The notes beneath the pieces were generated by a model. It was given only the letters and a program-made list of their open reading frames with translations, had not been told where the DNA came from and did not search any database. Shown one piece after another: positions 1 through 12,036 of a stretch of 64,000 bases of DNA (positions within the stretch are counted from its first letter, which is position 1; each line of letters begins with the position of its first letter). Source of the DNA: Erpetoichthys calabaricus (Eukaryota > Chordata > Cladistia > Polypteriformes > Polypteridae); assembly GCF_900747795.2 (NCBI RefSeq), contig NC_041401.2, forward strand, positions 70,824,688-70,888,687. Reading direction: 5' to 3'. A program made the position numbers and the translations under genes.

Positions 1-229
1 AGTATCATGAACTCACCTCTTTTTCTGACAGCTAATAAACGTGCTGCCTGACTGCACTGGTGCTGTATCATAGCTTACCAGCTATGCCGAGTTCAGCCAC
101 AATCTTGACTTTTTTTTAAAAAAACTTTTTCCATTCTGTGGAAGACATTCAACAGATAAGCCTCTCTTCTGTTTGTAAGATACAAAACTCCCATGTTCCT
201 TTTTCCTCGTAGCTGCATTAGAATATAAT

Positions 230-780
230 AACAAGTATTACGAGAACAGGTTATTCAGTTCAACAAGCTTAGCCATCTTATTCACTTTAGATGTGTCTAT
301 CATTCATTGTAGGAAGACAAACTTTCTACCACTTGTGCAAAATCTGCTCTTAACAAGTTTCCACCCATGTTCGCGTGGTCTTGTTGCAGAATGTATTTTA
401 AAATAACAGCTGGGATCCACTGTATTAATTACTACCAGAATTTTAATAAATTTTGATCATATCATCTCTGAATCTCCAGTTGCTTAAACTGAAAATTCAA
501 ACTGTTTCAGTCTTTCTTCATAGCTCATACCTCTTAGGAATCAGCATAGTTGCTCTCCTCTGAACTTTCTCTAGCGCTGCTATGTCTTTTAATAATATAG
601 AGACCAAAATGGCACAGAATTCTTCAGGTGAGGCCTCACTAGTGAGTTATATACAGCTTAAGATGTACTCCACACATTGTGATCTTTAACATAACATCCT
701 ATAAGCTTTTTTGATTGCTTATGTACACTGTCTAATGAGTCCACCATGACTCTGACTGCTTTGTACTCCCAGCAGGACGT
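230..780 (-). mobile_element. CR1-type LINE, 3' fragment
   Basis: Minus-strand remnant of a CR1-like non-LTR retrotransposon. The text (bounded by phrases equivalent to 'gagaacaggttattcag' near 240 and 'actgtctaatgagtccacc' near 730) is a diverged copy of the better preserved CR1 3' end at 7601-8576, in the same order and orientation. No open frame survives. It lies in the CRYBA1 intron upstream of the first exon in the window. Confidence 0.7.
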
Positions 781-1655
781 TCTTTCCTTGGTTGTCAGCT
801 TCCGCATAAAAATCAGCCTGCCCCTACAAGTTAAAAAAAAAAAAAACACACAACGTAATAAGTTCTTGTTGCTGCTGGTAAATGAAACTACAGAAAAACA
901 AGATCAAACACTTAATAAAAATGAAGCTACTTAATAAAGGGACTAAATGGACTTCTGCTTGTCCATGTCAATAGCTTACATCTTTCTGAAAGCCATATGA
1001 TGTCACACGTAGAAGTATATATTTCTAACTCTAAGGAAAGAGAACACAAACAACATCAGCTAGAATAAGGGACAGGTCATTGATTAAATAAAGAGATTTC
1101 AATGAAATCCTGCAACCATAATGCTCCTCCTAACTCAGCTTGGGAAGCTTACCATTTTCAAAAGAAAGGGCCAAGATGTGCACAATACCTCCATAACAAC
1201 GCTACCAGCTCATAAGGAACCATAGTTTTTCTGGATTTAATCTTTGAGATTTGAAAAAAAAAAAAAACAGTTCAATTATGTGACAATTTACTGCTATATC
1301 ACAAACATAACTTGTTGCTTTTTTAAGATATTCCTAGTTGATGAAGTGAATTTTCTTTTTGCTTTCAACAAGTTGTATTTTTTTTTCTACTGGGTCAAGT
1401 CTTCCCCGACTTTCCTGTTAGTCAGAGCTTTAGTATATAATTTGTATTCTATTCAAAGCACAGGAAAATATAGTTTGACATACTGCAGTGTAGAGGGGGC
1501 AGGAGTGGGGGTGTCTACTCCTAATTCAAAGTTGCTCCAGTAGACGATGACAGCTCAGGGATTTCTGAAAAGAATCACTAGCTTGCCCCACAGATATGGT
1601 AATATGTCCTGTATAATCCTAACCAGTTAACAATTCTCCTTCTCTCACTATCTAG
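781..1655. other. CRYBA1 intron, no recognised feature
   Basis: AT-rich intronic DNA with two A runs (about 832-845 and 1254-1267). I see no coding exon: the preceding crystallin exons are not present, so they must lie left of the window. Confidence 0.5.
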
Positions 1656-4446
1656 AACCATAAAGAGTCCAAGATGACTGTGTTTGAACGAGAGAACTTC
1701 ATTGGCCGACAATGGGAAATCTGTGACGACTATCCCTCATTGCAGGCCATGGGGTGGTGCAACAATGAGATTGGATCCATGAAGATTTTGAATGGAGCGT
1801 AAGTGAATTTTTCTGAATTCAAACTTGCTGCCAACACTGCATTTTACTGAATGACAAGACAAATTCAGATATACCCTTACTGCTGTACATCTCATGGGGA
1901 GCAAATTAAGACGATACTGCCATAATTCAAGTAACGATAGCTTGAATTGTATTTTCTGATACTTAGACATGCTGGTTTCTACACTGTAACTCAGTTCATT
2001 ATTTATTACCATTATGGGTGGCATGGTGGCACAGTAGGTACCACTGTTGCCTCTTGGATCCAGTGTCCTTACTTTGAGTCCTGTGGATGGACATTCTCTA
2101 TGTGAAGTTTGCAAACAGAGTTTCCAAATTGGCAAGACAAATAGATTTTACTGTCTGGGTTTTTAATCACGCATAGATAATTTGGTTTAATTTATTATCG
2201 TATAGCGCTCTTCACTAAATGCTGACACAGAGAGGTGTGACAGGTTCACAGGTAGATACAAATACAAACTTTATCAATACTAATCACATAATGAGTTCAC
2301 ATAAAGACAGATTTGCTTAAATAGACAGGAAACAAAGTGGCTTGAAGCCTAATTAGCATAAATAACATCTGTCCATTAACTCATCATTGAAATATTGATC
2401 ACTTGAGTCAGATCAGTATATATGATTTAGTAATATAATAAATTGAGTTTGGAGTCTGTATCATCCATTCAGCATATAAGTCAATGTGATCCATCTATCC
2501 ATTTTCTAAGCCTGCTTATCCAGAAAAAAGTCACAGGGAAGCTTGTGCCTTTCCCAGCAAGCACTGGACACAAGGTAAGAACAATCCCTGGACAAAATAC
2601 CAGCCCATTACATAGTGATCCCACACACATCAGGAGCCAACGTAGCATCACCAACCCATCTAACCAACTCATCTTTGGATTGTGGGAGAGAACCCATGGG
2701 AACATGCAAGAACATGAATCTCCTTGAACCCCAGTCTCCTTGTTGTGAGACAGCAGTGCTAACACTGCACCAGTGTACTACTCAGTCAATGGCATCTCAC
2801 AAGAAATGGCAAGCTGGACCATGAGATTACAACAGCATTCTTACCACAAATTTCAAATCCTTCTTGCAAATTCTGTCCACATAATGAGGAATCCCTATGG
2901 GATTTCAAGGTGCACTGAACCTAGGAGGGCATTAAATATAAAAATAAAACCTACCTGAAAGTAATTTCACTCCTGAGGCTTACATGAAAATATTGACAAG
3001 TACAATATAGATACACAGTCAGTTGTACATTTTACAAGAGAGTGTTTTGAGCTAACATATGCTAATGTGGCTGCACTTCACAACAAGTTGTTGCTATATT
3101 TAATACCACAAGTTGAATTTAGAGATGCATTTAAGAAATGACACACTGATATGCTGTGATTTTTGTAAATCAAAGAACAGTCAAAGTGCTATGCAGTCAC
3201 AAAGCAGCAAGCACAAGTCAAATATGGAACTAGCTATATATTTTAGAGCACAGGAGAGCCCAGTTCAGCTATTCCACTAATGCCATATTTTACAGCGGTA
3301 GCAAGCTAAGCTAAGAAACATTGTGACTGTAGAGCAAGCTCCATCCTTCCATTTTGTAACCTCACTTTTTTCACTAGGCACTTAGCAACTGATAGATATT
3401 TCAGATATTTTGTTAATGTAACAAAGGGTAAGTCTTGACCTTAGATACTCAGCCAGTGCCACATTTCACAGGTAAGATAAACATCAGATATGCAATAAAC
3501 ACATACATACCACTTGACTGTACTGTATATCTCACACTGGAACTGAGCCTCACTCCAAAGCTGCTACTGAAGTGCTGGTCTTTCTACACTACACCCTTCT
3601 AACCCTGATCCCTTAACATTGGCTGCAGCAATGCATCTACACATACTGAGTTGATAGTCTTTAGGGCCTACTATTCTTTAATTTTATGATATTTGACCCA
3701 CAATACTCGGGCCGTGCCTCATATATTGTATGTTACTTGCTGGAAAAGTCCTGGCTCTTGAAATACTTAAGTTGTTTTTATTACCAGCTTTTGTCTTTAT
3801 TCTCAGACCAGTCTTTTCTATCCATGCACAACAAAAAGCCTAATAAAAACCATACATGTGGGTGCTCAAACAGATAAAGGTCCAGTGTGAAGGTTTACAT
3901 TACCCCATGATGACCAAAACACCAGGGGATGATGAACTGACCTCAAATGTGTATAATTTCTGTAAACATATCATTGACCCCTTTCCATCCAATGTTCCCT
4001 TTAAATTTCCTCTACAGTGAGATCATTGGAATAGCACTGCAGAAACATCTGACCGAATAACCTAAGACATATGTTCAACGGACAGAGTATCATTGAAAGT
4101 ACACTATTCCTCCAAAAGCTCCCACAAGTGGATAAATGCTACATTTTCCATGAGTAAATATCATTTAAATTAGAGGCACACATGTACTTTCTTTAAAGTG
4201 AAAACTATAAAAATGTATGAATGGGAGCCAAAAATAAAAGCCCTTATGCCATCCACTGAGCCCAAACTATTTCTTAGCCATTTTCCTTTACTCCACAGAT
4301 GGGTGTGCTACCAGTACCCAGGATACCGTGGTTACCAATACATCATGGAGTGTGACCATCATGGTGGCGAATACAAACACTGGAGAGAATGGGGATCTCA
4401 CGCTCAGACCTTCCAGGTGCAGTCTATCCGTCGCATTCAGCAGTGA
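1656..4446 (+). CDS. CRYBA1: Beta-crystallin A3/A1, last two coding exons
   Basis: Structural lens protein of the beta/gamma-crystallin superfamily, built of four Greek-key motifs; these exons encode the C-terminal domain. Exons: 1656-1798 (acceptor ctag before 1656, donor gtaagt at 1799) and 4299-4446 (acceptor ctccacag, stop TGA 4444-4446). The first encodes [20 protein letters not shown] and onward through a segment ending KILNGA; the second starts [20 protein letters not shown] and ends VQSIRRIQQ. The intron is phase 2 and splits an Ala codon (GC|A). The residues match CRYBA1 as I remember it (for example [17 protein letters not shown]) rather than CRYBA2 or CRYBA4. Exons encoding the N-terminal arm and first domain are left of the window. 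Both exons are intact. Confidence 0.93.
2026..2125 (+). repeat. SINE fragment, tRNA-like head
   Basis: Starts with 'gggtggcatggtggcacag' and keeps the 'gttgcctc...gagtcctgtgg' segment of the SINE seen whole at 32163-32515. It lies in the last CRYBA1 intron and lacks the tail. Confidence 0.6.
2489..2800 (-). repeat. SINE, diverged full-length copy
   Basis: Reverse-oriented copy: begins with the tail remnant 'ccatctatccattttctaag' and runs through the 'gattgtgggagagaacccatg' and 'agacagcagtgctaacac' segments. It differs heavily from the 32163-32515 copy, so it is old. Confidence 0.6.
2801..4298. other. CRYBA1 intron, no recognised feature
   Basis: AT-rich intron sequence. I looked for further crystallin exons and found none; no clear repeat family recognised. 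Confidence 0.5.
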
Positions 4447-4628
4447 GCAGGACTTCTTCTTGATCCCTACCTAAAGTATCCCTTTTCACATCAGAGAGCA
4501 GCTGCAGGCTTGCAGTTTGGTGCTAACGTCTACTCACAGGTCTCTCCTATCCTACAAATGACACAAAGTCTGTACTATACTGTGAAACATCCCAGACTCT
4601 CACCATCTTCTACTTTCAGCTGTGCAAG

Positions 4629-4778
4629 AATAAAGTACAACACAATTATCATGCAAATGCAATTCTGCTTTGTGTGTTCTTCTTTAGATTCAAATGCAAT
4701 TAGAAACTGGCTGTCCACCCCACTTTGTTATTCACAGGCAAAACAAAATTGTGTAAAGGTTTGCCAGGCATAATAAAA
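4629..4778 (+). terminator. Candidate polyadenylation signals of CRYBA1
   Basis: AATAAA occurs at 4629-4634 and again near 4773-4778, about 185 and 330 bases after the crystallin stop codon. Either would give a plausible 3' UTR; which is used cannot be told from sequence alone. Confidence 0.5.
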
Positions 4779-4916
4779 AGGTTCCTGCTTAAATATTAGC
4801 TGATACCTCTTGGAACTGTTAAAGCTTCCATGGAATCTCTTACACATCTTAAGATCTGTGCCTTGATTGGAGGAAGCTATGTTTGACAAGTCATTTTCAT
4901 GTGTACATAGTAGTAG

Positions 4917-5080
4917 GCTGGTGAAGTACTGTGTTAGCCATTATGGATGGAATGAGAAGTGAAGCAAAATTACACCTTTTATTGGTCAGTTGAACAGGTT
5001 ACAACAATCAAGCTTTTCAGGCAGCTCAGGTAAGTTGCAGACATGTGTCACACTTCTTATGTGTACACAGCGAAATTCTA
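4917..5080 (-). mobile_element. Penelope-like element terminal fragment
   Basis: Contains 'tactgtgttagccattatgg', 'caccttttattggtcagttg' and 'caagcttttcaggcagctca', which line up with the end of the Penelope-like element at 46455-47345 and with a third copy at 56553-56690. No coding part remains. Confidence 0.55.
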
Positions 5081-5459
5081 TGTAGTATGGCTTAAAACAA
5101 GCTGGCTTCCTCCATTCATACAAGTCTTCTGGCACAGAGTGATATAAAGGATATCACAAAAATGTCATCTTTTCTATTTCCAGGGGTGAAAAAATGAGAA
5201 ACCTACAGAAGTGACAGGTTCCATGCATGTTCCCCATCTAGCAGATAATTGAGCTTTAGTTCTGTAAAAGTTTGCTGACATCAATGATTTACTATAGTAC
5301 TATAAGGTCACTTGCATAATACAGTAAAACTTCATCATAAAACAAAATTTACTTGCCTTTAAAAAAAAAAGCAACACACCTTTGAAGTCTTTGCCAACAT
5401 AGCACATTAGTGCTTGTCCCCAAGTCGGTTTGCTGCACATTTGGGTTATATGTTAATTT

Positions 5460-7080
5460 ACAGTGCATCCAGAAAGTATTCACAGCACATCACTTTTTCC
5501 ACATTTTGTTACGTTACAGCCTTAATCCAAAATAGATTAAATTCATTTTTTTCCTCAGAATTCTACACACAACACCCCATACATGACAACGTGAAAAAAG
5601 TTTACTTGAGATTTTTGCAAATTTATTAAAAATAAAAAAATTGAGAAAGCACATGTACATAAGTATTCACAGCCTTTGCCATGAAGCTCAAAATTGAGCT
5701 CCGGTGCATCCTGTTTCCCCTGATCATCCTTAAGATGTTTCTGCAGCTTAATTGGAGTCCATCTGTGGTAAATTCAGTTGATTGGACATGATTTGGAAAG
5801 GCACACACCTGTCTAGGTCCCACTGTTGACAGTTCATGTCAGAGCACAAACCAAGCATGAAGTCAAAGGAATTGTCTGTAGACCTCCGAGACAGAATTGT
5901 CTCGAGGCACAAATCTGGGGAAGGTTACAGAAAAATTTCTGCTGCTTTGAAGGTCCCAATGAGCACAGTGGCCTCCATCATCCGTAAGTGGAAGAAGTTC
6001 GAAACCACCACGACTCTTCCTAGAGCTGGCCGGCCATCTAAACTGAACGATCGGGGGAGAAGGGACTTAGTCAGGGAGGTGACCAAGAACCCGATGGTTC
6101 CAGAGGTCCTTTGTGGAGAGAGGAGAACCTTCCAGAAAGACAACCATCTCTGCAGCAATCCACCAATCAGGCCTGTATGGTAGAGTGGCCAGATGGAAGC
6201 CACTCCTTAGTAAAAGGCACACGGCAGCCCGCCTGGAGTTTGCCAAAAGGCACCTGAAGGACTCTCAGACCATGAGAAAGAAAATTCTCTGGTCTGATGA
6301 GACAAAGATTGAACTCTTTGGTGTGAATGCCAGGCGTCACATTTGGAGGAAACCAGGCACCGCTCATCACCAGGCCAATACCATCCCTACAGTGAAGCAT
6401 GGTGGTGGCAGCATCATGCTGTGGGGATGTTTTTCAGCGGCAAGGACTGGGAGACTAGTCAGGATAAAGGGAAAGATGACTGCAGCAATGTACAGAGACA
6501 TCCTGGATGAAAACCTGCACCAGAGCGCTCTTGACCTCAGATTGGGGCAACGGTTCATCTTTCAGCAGGACAACGACCCTAAGCACACAGCCAAGATATC
6601 AAAGGAGTGGCTTCAGGACAACTCTGTGAATGTCCTTGAGTGGCCCAACCAGAGCCCAGACTTGAATCCGAATGAACATCTCTGGAGAGGTCTTAAAATG
6701 GCTGTGCACCGACGCTTCCCATCCAACCTGATGGAGCTTGAGAGGTGCTGCAAAGAGGAATGGGCGAAACTGGCCAAGGATAGGTGTGCCAAGCTTTTGG
6801 CATCATATTGAAAAAGACTTGAGGCTGTAATTGCTGCCAAAGGTGCATCGACAAAGTATTGAGCAAAGGCTGTGAATACTTATGTACATGTGATTTCTCA
6901 GTTTTTTTATTTTTAATAAATTTACAAAAACCTCAAGTAAACTTTTTTCACATTGTCATTATGGGGTGTTGTGTGTAGAATTCTGAGGAAAAAAATGAAT
7001 TTAATCCATTTTGGAATAAGGCTGTAACATAACAAAATGTGGAAAAAGTGATGCGCTGTGAATTCTTTCCGGATGCACTA
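5460..7080 (+). mobile_element. Tc1/mariner transposon, nearly complete
   Basis: DNA transposon with long terminal inverted repeats of about 200 bp each. The left end reads TA|CAGTGCATCCAGAAAGT; the right end is its reverse complement, closing GGATGCACTA next to TA, the usual Tc1 target. The inner repeat edges share 'cacatgtacataagtattca'. Between them is one transposase gene on the plus strand. The two arms differ at only some positions over their length, so the copy is fairly young. It sits between CRYBA1 and the LINE nest. Confidence 0.93.
5857..6863 (+). pseudogene. Tc1 transposase, one frameshift and one early stop
   Basis: Cut-and-paste DDE transposase. The start is MKSKELSVDLRDRIVSRHK (ATG near 5857), leading into paired helix-turn-helix DNA-binding motifs (GYRKISAALKVPMSTVASII) and a GRPSKL hinge. 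The catalytic part follows in another frame from about 6113: WSDETKIELFG (first Asp), QQDNDPKHTA (second Asp), QSPDLNPNEHLW (Glu), a DD34E layout. Compared with the family consensus I remember, about 14 bases are missing after 'ccgatggtt' near 6101, which causes the frame change. A TGA at about 6808 interrupts the last 18 or so codons, which continue in frame to TGA near 6861. It is probably inactive unless supplied in trans. Confidence 0.88.
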
Positions 7081-7218
7081 TAACTTGTTCTAATGGGAAG
7101 CTATATTAAGAATAAAAAAGGTTTATAGTTTAAAATGTAATTCTAAGGGGCACTAATCCAAAAGCCATAAGTTTTCCAAAACTGATCATTTTTTTCCCCC
7201 CAAGCCAATGTTTGGCTA

Positions 7219-7600
7219 CTGAGATGTTTCTTCTTTCGGCTGCTCCCATTAGGGGTCACCACTGCAGATCATCTTTTTCCATAACTTTCTGTCCCCTGCA
7301 TCTTGCTCCGTTACACCCACCACCTTCATGTCCTCTCTCACCACATCCAAAAACCTTCTCTTAGACCTTCCTCTTTTCCTCTTACCTGGCAGCTCCATCC
7401 TTAACAACATTCTCCCAACATACCCAGCATCTCTGTTCTGTAGATGTCCAAACCAACGCAATCTCACCTTTCTGACTTTGTCTCCTAACTGTCCAATGTG
7501 AGATGACCCTCAAATGTACTTGTTTCTAATCCTGTCCATCCTTGTCACACCAAATGCACATCTTAACATCTTTAACTCTGCCACCTCCAGCTCTGTCTCC
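7219..7600 (-). mobile_element. RTE-type LINE, 3' end (outer level of nest)
   Basis: Encodes the C-terminal end of a reverse-transcriptase polyprotein on the minus strand (7249-7467): RLRWFGHLQNRDAGYVGRML, then GKRKRGRSKRRF and a final SGDP. This tail is typical of RTE-clade fish elements. The element is interrupted at about 7600 and continues at 13096. Together the two parts form one RTE copy split by the CR1 insertion. Confidence 0.75.
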
Positions 7601-8576
7601 AGTTTTAAGAACATTACAACAATCTAGACGAGAACAGGCCATTCAGCCCAACAAAGCTCGCCAGTCCTATCCACTCAATTCTTTTACAAATACTGTACAT
7701 TGCGTTTTGAAAGTCCCTAAAGTCTTACTGTCTACCACGCAACTTGGTAGCTTATTCCTAGTGTCTATGGTTCTCTGTGTAATGAAAACCCTCCTAACGT
7801 TTTTGTGGAATTTACCCTTAACAAGTTTCCAACCGTGTCCCCGTGTTCTTGATGAACGTATTTTAAAATAACAGTTTTGATTCACTGTACTAATTCCCTT
7901 CATAATTTTAAACACTTCAATCATGTCGCCTCTTAACCTATTTTTGCTTAAACTGAAAAGGCTCTTTTAATCTTTCTTCATAATTCATCCCCTTTAGCCC
8001 TGGAATCAGCCTAGTCGCTGATCTCTGGACTTTTTCTAGCAGTGCTATGTCCTTTTTAGAGCCTGGAGACCAAACCTGCATACAGTACTCCAGATGAGGT
8101 CTCGCCAATGCATTATGAAGCTTGAGCATAACTTCCTTGGACTTGTACTCCACACACTGTGCTATGTAACCTAACATTCCGTTTGCTCTCCTAATGGCTT
8201 CTGAACACTGTCAGGAAGTTGATAGGGTACAGTCTACTATAACTCTTAAATCCTTCTCATAAGGTGTACTCACGATTTTCAGACCTCCCATTCTTTATTC
8301 CAACCTAATATTTTTACTTCTTATGTATAATACTTTACATTTACTGACATTAAATTTAATCTGCCACAAATCTACCCAATCCTGGATGCTGTCCAAGTCC
8401 TTCTGTAATGATTTAATGGATTCCAAATTATCTGCCAACCCACCTATCTTGGTATCATCTGCAAACTTAACTAGCTTGTTATATTCCTATCAAAATCATT
8501 TATATACAGTATATTAAAAATAGCAGCAGCCCTAGCAATGACCCCTGTGAATACCACTCTTAACATCACTCAATTC
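7601..8576 (-). mobile_element. CR1-type LINE, 3' half (middle level of nest)
   Basis: Minus-strand C-terminal RT region of a CR1-like element: LHNALARPHLEYCMQVWSPG, KDIALLEKVQRSATRLIPGL and YEERLK (7938-8177), then MIEVFKIMKGIS and a TLGTFK segment (7667-7924). The frame is broken between these two pieces. The 3' end at about 7605 carries the CR1 terminal segment 'aacaggccattcagccc'. The element stops abruptly at 8576 and resumes at 12037. Confidence 0.8.
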
Positions 8577-11500
8577 TGATAATAATAATAATAATACATT
8601 TTATTTATATAGCGCCTTTCCCATGCTCAAGGTACTTCACAGAGTTTAAGAAAGAACGGCAGGGTATACAGTATATATTGTATTGTACTAAACCAGATAA
8701 ATAAATAAAGAAGAATAAGATAGACTTTTTCTCTGAATTTACTAACAAAGTCTTGACATAGAGGTAAACTGAAAAAAGGGTAATAAAGTCAAGTAGAGCT
8801 AAAAGCCTTCCTGAACAGATGAGTTTTGAGTTATTTTTTAAAAGAATTCATGGAGTCAGCTGACCTGATTAATTTCGGTAGGTCATTCCAGAGTCTGGGC
8901 GCTATACAGCTGAAGGCCCTGTCACCCATGGAGTGTAGATTAATGTGGTGTACAAGAAGATTGCCAGAATCAGAGGACCTTAGTGGGCAGACAGGCACAT
9001 AGTGATGGAGAAGGTCACTGATGTAGTTTGGCGCAAGGTCATTTAAGGCTTTGTAGGTTATTAGTAGAATTTTATATTCAATTCTGTAAGACACAGGGAG
9101 CCAGTGAAGGCGAAGCAGGATGGGTGTTATGTGTTTGCTGCTGCTGGTCCGTGTAAGGACTCTTACAGCAGAGTTTTGAATAAGCTGGAGCTGTGATATA
9201 AGATTGGAAGGGGCACTTGCCAGTAGGGAATTACAATAATCGTTGCAGGATGTGATAAAAGCATGGACAAGTTTCTCAGCATTAGAGAAGGAGAGGAAGG
9301 AGCGAACACGTGCTATGTTACAGAGGTGAAAGTAAGAAAGTTTCTTAATGTGATTTATGTGGGCGGAATAAGAAAGGGAGGAATCAAAAATGACACCAAG
9401 ATTCTTTGCAGTAGAGGTAGGTCTGATGAGATCACCGCCAAGATTGACTGGGAAGGAGCTCATTTTATTAAGTTGCACTTTAGTTACAATATGCAGAAGT
9501 TCAGTTTTGTTGCAATTTAATTTTAAAGAGTTCTGCTCCATTCAGGTTTTAATTTCACTGAGGCAGGTTGTGAGCTGAGAAAGCTCTGATGAAGTTCCAC
9601 TTTTAACACTGAAATAAAGTTGAGTATCGTCTGCATAAAAATGATAACCCAGTCCAAAGCTATGAATAACGTGGCCAAGGGGAAGCATATAAATACAGAA
9701 AAGCAGAGGACTGAGGACATACAAAGCCCTGTGGAACTCCTTGTATGACTGGCGCTGTGCTGGACCTGCTGTTGCCAAGACTAATAAACTCTTACCTATC
9801 AGTCAGATAGGACTTGAAGCACTGGAGGGCAGTGCCAAAGATACCCAGCATGTTCTCCATTGTGGAAAGTAAAATGTCATGTCTGACAGTGTCAAACGCT
9901 GCACTGGGGTCTAACAGAATTAATATGCTGGTTTGTCCGGAGTCTGCAGTCATAAGCTAATCATTGGTTACCTGTAGCAGAGCAGTTTCACAGCTGTGCT
10001 GTGCTCTGAAACCAGACAGAAAGGGTTCCATCAAATTATTAGAAGTTAAGTAGTTGGTGAGTTGGGAAGCTACAACACGCTCAAGAACTTTTGACAGAAA
10101 AGGTAAGAAGGAAATAGGCTGAAAATTGTTAAGATTGTCAGCATCAAGACCAGACTTTTTTAATATTGGGGTTACAGAAGCGGTTTTAAAAGTGAGCGGC
10201 GCAAAGCCAGTGTCAAGGGATGAGTTTATTATTGTTGTAATAGTCAGGATTATGGCATGAAGGCAGGATTTAAGTAGTGTGGTGGGGATGGGGTCAAGTA
10301 CACAAGTAGACGGCCTAATCTTACAAAGCAGGTCATTAACAAAACGAGATGTGACTGGTGAGAACTTAGAGAAGGAGCTGGATGGAGTTGGAAAACATGG
10401 AAAGATATAAACAGATGGTGTATTTGTTAGTTGAATTATTTAGATCTTTAAATTTGTTATAGAAAAAGTGGAGGAATTTCTCAGACTTCAGTAGAAAAGG
10501 TAGTTGGGCCAGATGCGAGATGGAGTAGTTTATTAACTACAGAGTAAAAAACCCTTGGGTTATCGTGGCCACTTTCTATTATTCTGCCATAATGGATGTT
10601 CTTGGCAGCAGTTAGTGCTTCTGTGTAAGCTCTTTGGTGGTCAGAGAAATCCTGGATGTGCACGGTGAGGCCAGACTTACGTGACATTCTCTCAAGGCAT
10701 CGGCCAGCTGCTTTCATAAATTGCCATTCTGAATTATACCAAGGAGCTGAACGCTTTAAGGAAACCTCCTTATGTTTTAAAGGAGTTGTTTTATCTAATG
10801 CTGAATGAAGGGCTGTGTTATAGTGGTCAACAAGACTATCTAGTGTTGATGGAATAGGTGAAGACAGTAAAAGATCAGAAATGGATCCAGAAAGGATAGA
10901 GGGACAGATATTTTTAAGGTTTCTGTAAGAAATTTGTCATTTACAGGTAAGAGGAGGGAGAGGTAATGAGACCGTGAAAAGTACTGCTTTATGGTCAGAG
11001 AGTCCCAAATCAGTGCTGTACATGTTGGCAACAGATGGTCATATACTGGACTTGATCTGTACATCTGGACTAGCAGAGTAGGTGGGAAAAATCAACACGT
11101 TATGTCAAGTCAAAACAGTCCAATAAGGATAGGAATTCATTTCTCAGTTTAGACGTGGGGATGTCAACATGGATGTTGAAATCACCAAGAAGAATGATTC
11201 TCTGGGAAAAGGAACTTAAGTGGGTTAATAGTTCAGGCAGATCAGATAAGAAGGATGCATTGTATTTTGGAGGACGATAAAAAACAATGAGTAAGACGGG
11301 ACCCGATTCCGTTATTAGTTTAAGAGCCAGTGATCTTTTCATTCGCAGCCCGGCAGTGACCTGACCCGCGATGTACATATTTTGGGCGCCAAAAAATACC
11401 GTTGCCTTTTAGGATATTCCAGTCTGACCATTTGCTCTGGACAAACGGTTTAATATGAAGGAGTTTGTCACAAAAGAGTATTTTAGCATGGTACTGAGCA

Positions 11501-12036
11501 ATACTTATCTGATAGCAGTAGAGACGCAGCACAGCTGAGCCGGTGAGACGGGCGGGTGCGTGCTGCAGAAGAGCGGCAATAGCAAAGCAGCAGAAGGCAT
11601 AGCAGGATTTGGAGGTTCCAAACAGAGCCACAAACAAGTAACACTGGGTACTACAGGCGTGATCACCTCAGAGCCACAAGCCAGGTGGGTGTGAACATCA
11701 GATCAGTTCTTAGTCATAAAGCACAATAAAATGAATCGAGAGCAGACCAGCATAGCAACTATAATCAAGGAGACAGATCCTCCCAGGCTCCTAGAGCACC
11801 AGGTACAAAGAAATGTTCGTAGGTCTCATCCTGTGATCCACAGATTCAGTTGTTCCCATTCAAGGTAAAGTCCATAAAAATTAATCCAAATCCATACAAT
11901 TTGAGTCAGCTGCATCCACGAACTATACATACAATAAAAAAATAAAGTAAAAAAAGTGCAGGATTAAGGCAAATGTCACGAAAAGTGTTGAGGAGTGGCA
12001 ACAGCATTCGTGTGCCAGCGTCCCCTCTGTTGTCTA
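8577..12036 (-). mobile_element. L2-type LINE inserted in the CR1 element (inner level)
   Basis: Nearly full-length L2-clade element, minus strand, about 3.46 kb. The 3' end is an (ATA/GATAAT) run next to 'ttatttatatagcgcctttc'. RT C-terminus (8831-9541) contains LVHAFITSCNDYCNSLL and HITPILLRLHWLPVSYRIEY. RT active site (9542-9778) has [13 protein letters not shown] core lies at about 9780-10260. Endonuclease (11064-11378) has YRPPKYN and LLGDFNIHVD. Beyond 11380 is a 5' leader. Reading frame breaks lie between each of these pieces, so the copy is dead. The flanks rejoin as continuous CR1 text. Confidence 0.82.

Noticed and set aside
2443-2765. Two overlapping open frames of 94 codons on opposite strands
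   Set aside because: They lie inside a diverged SINE copy; the frames are chance openings in repeat sequence.
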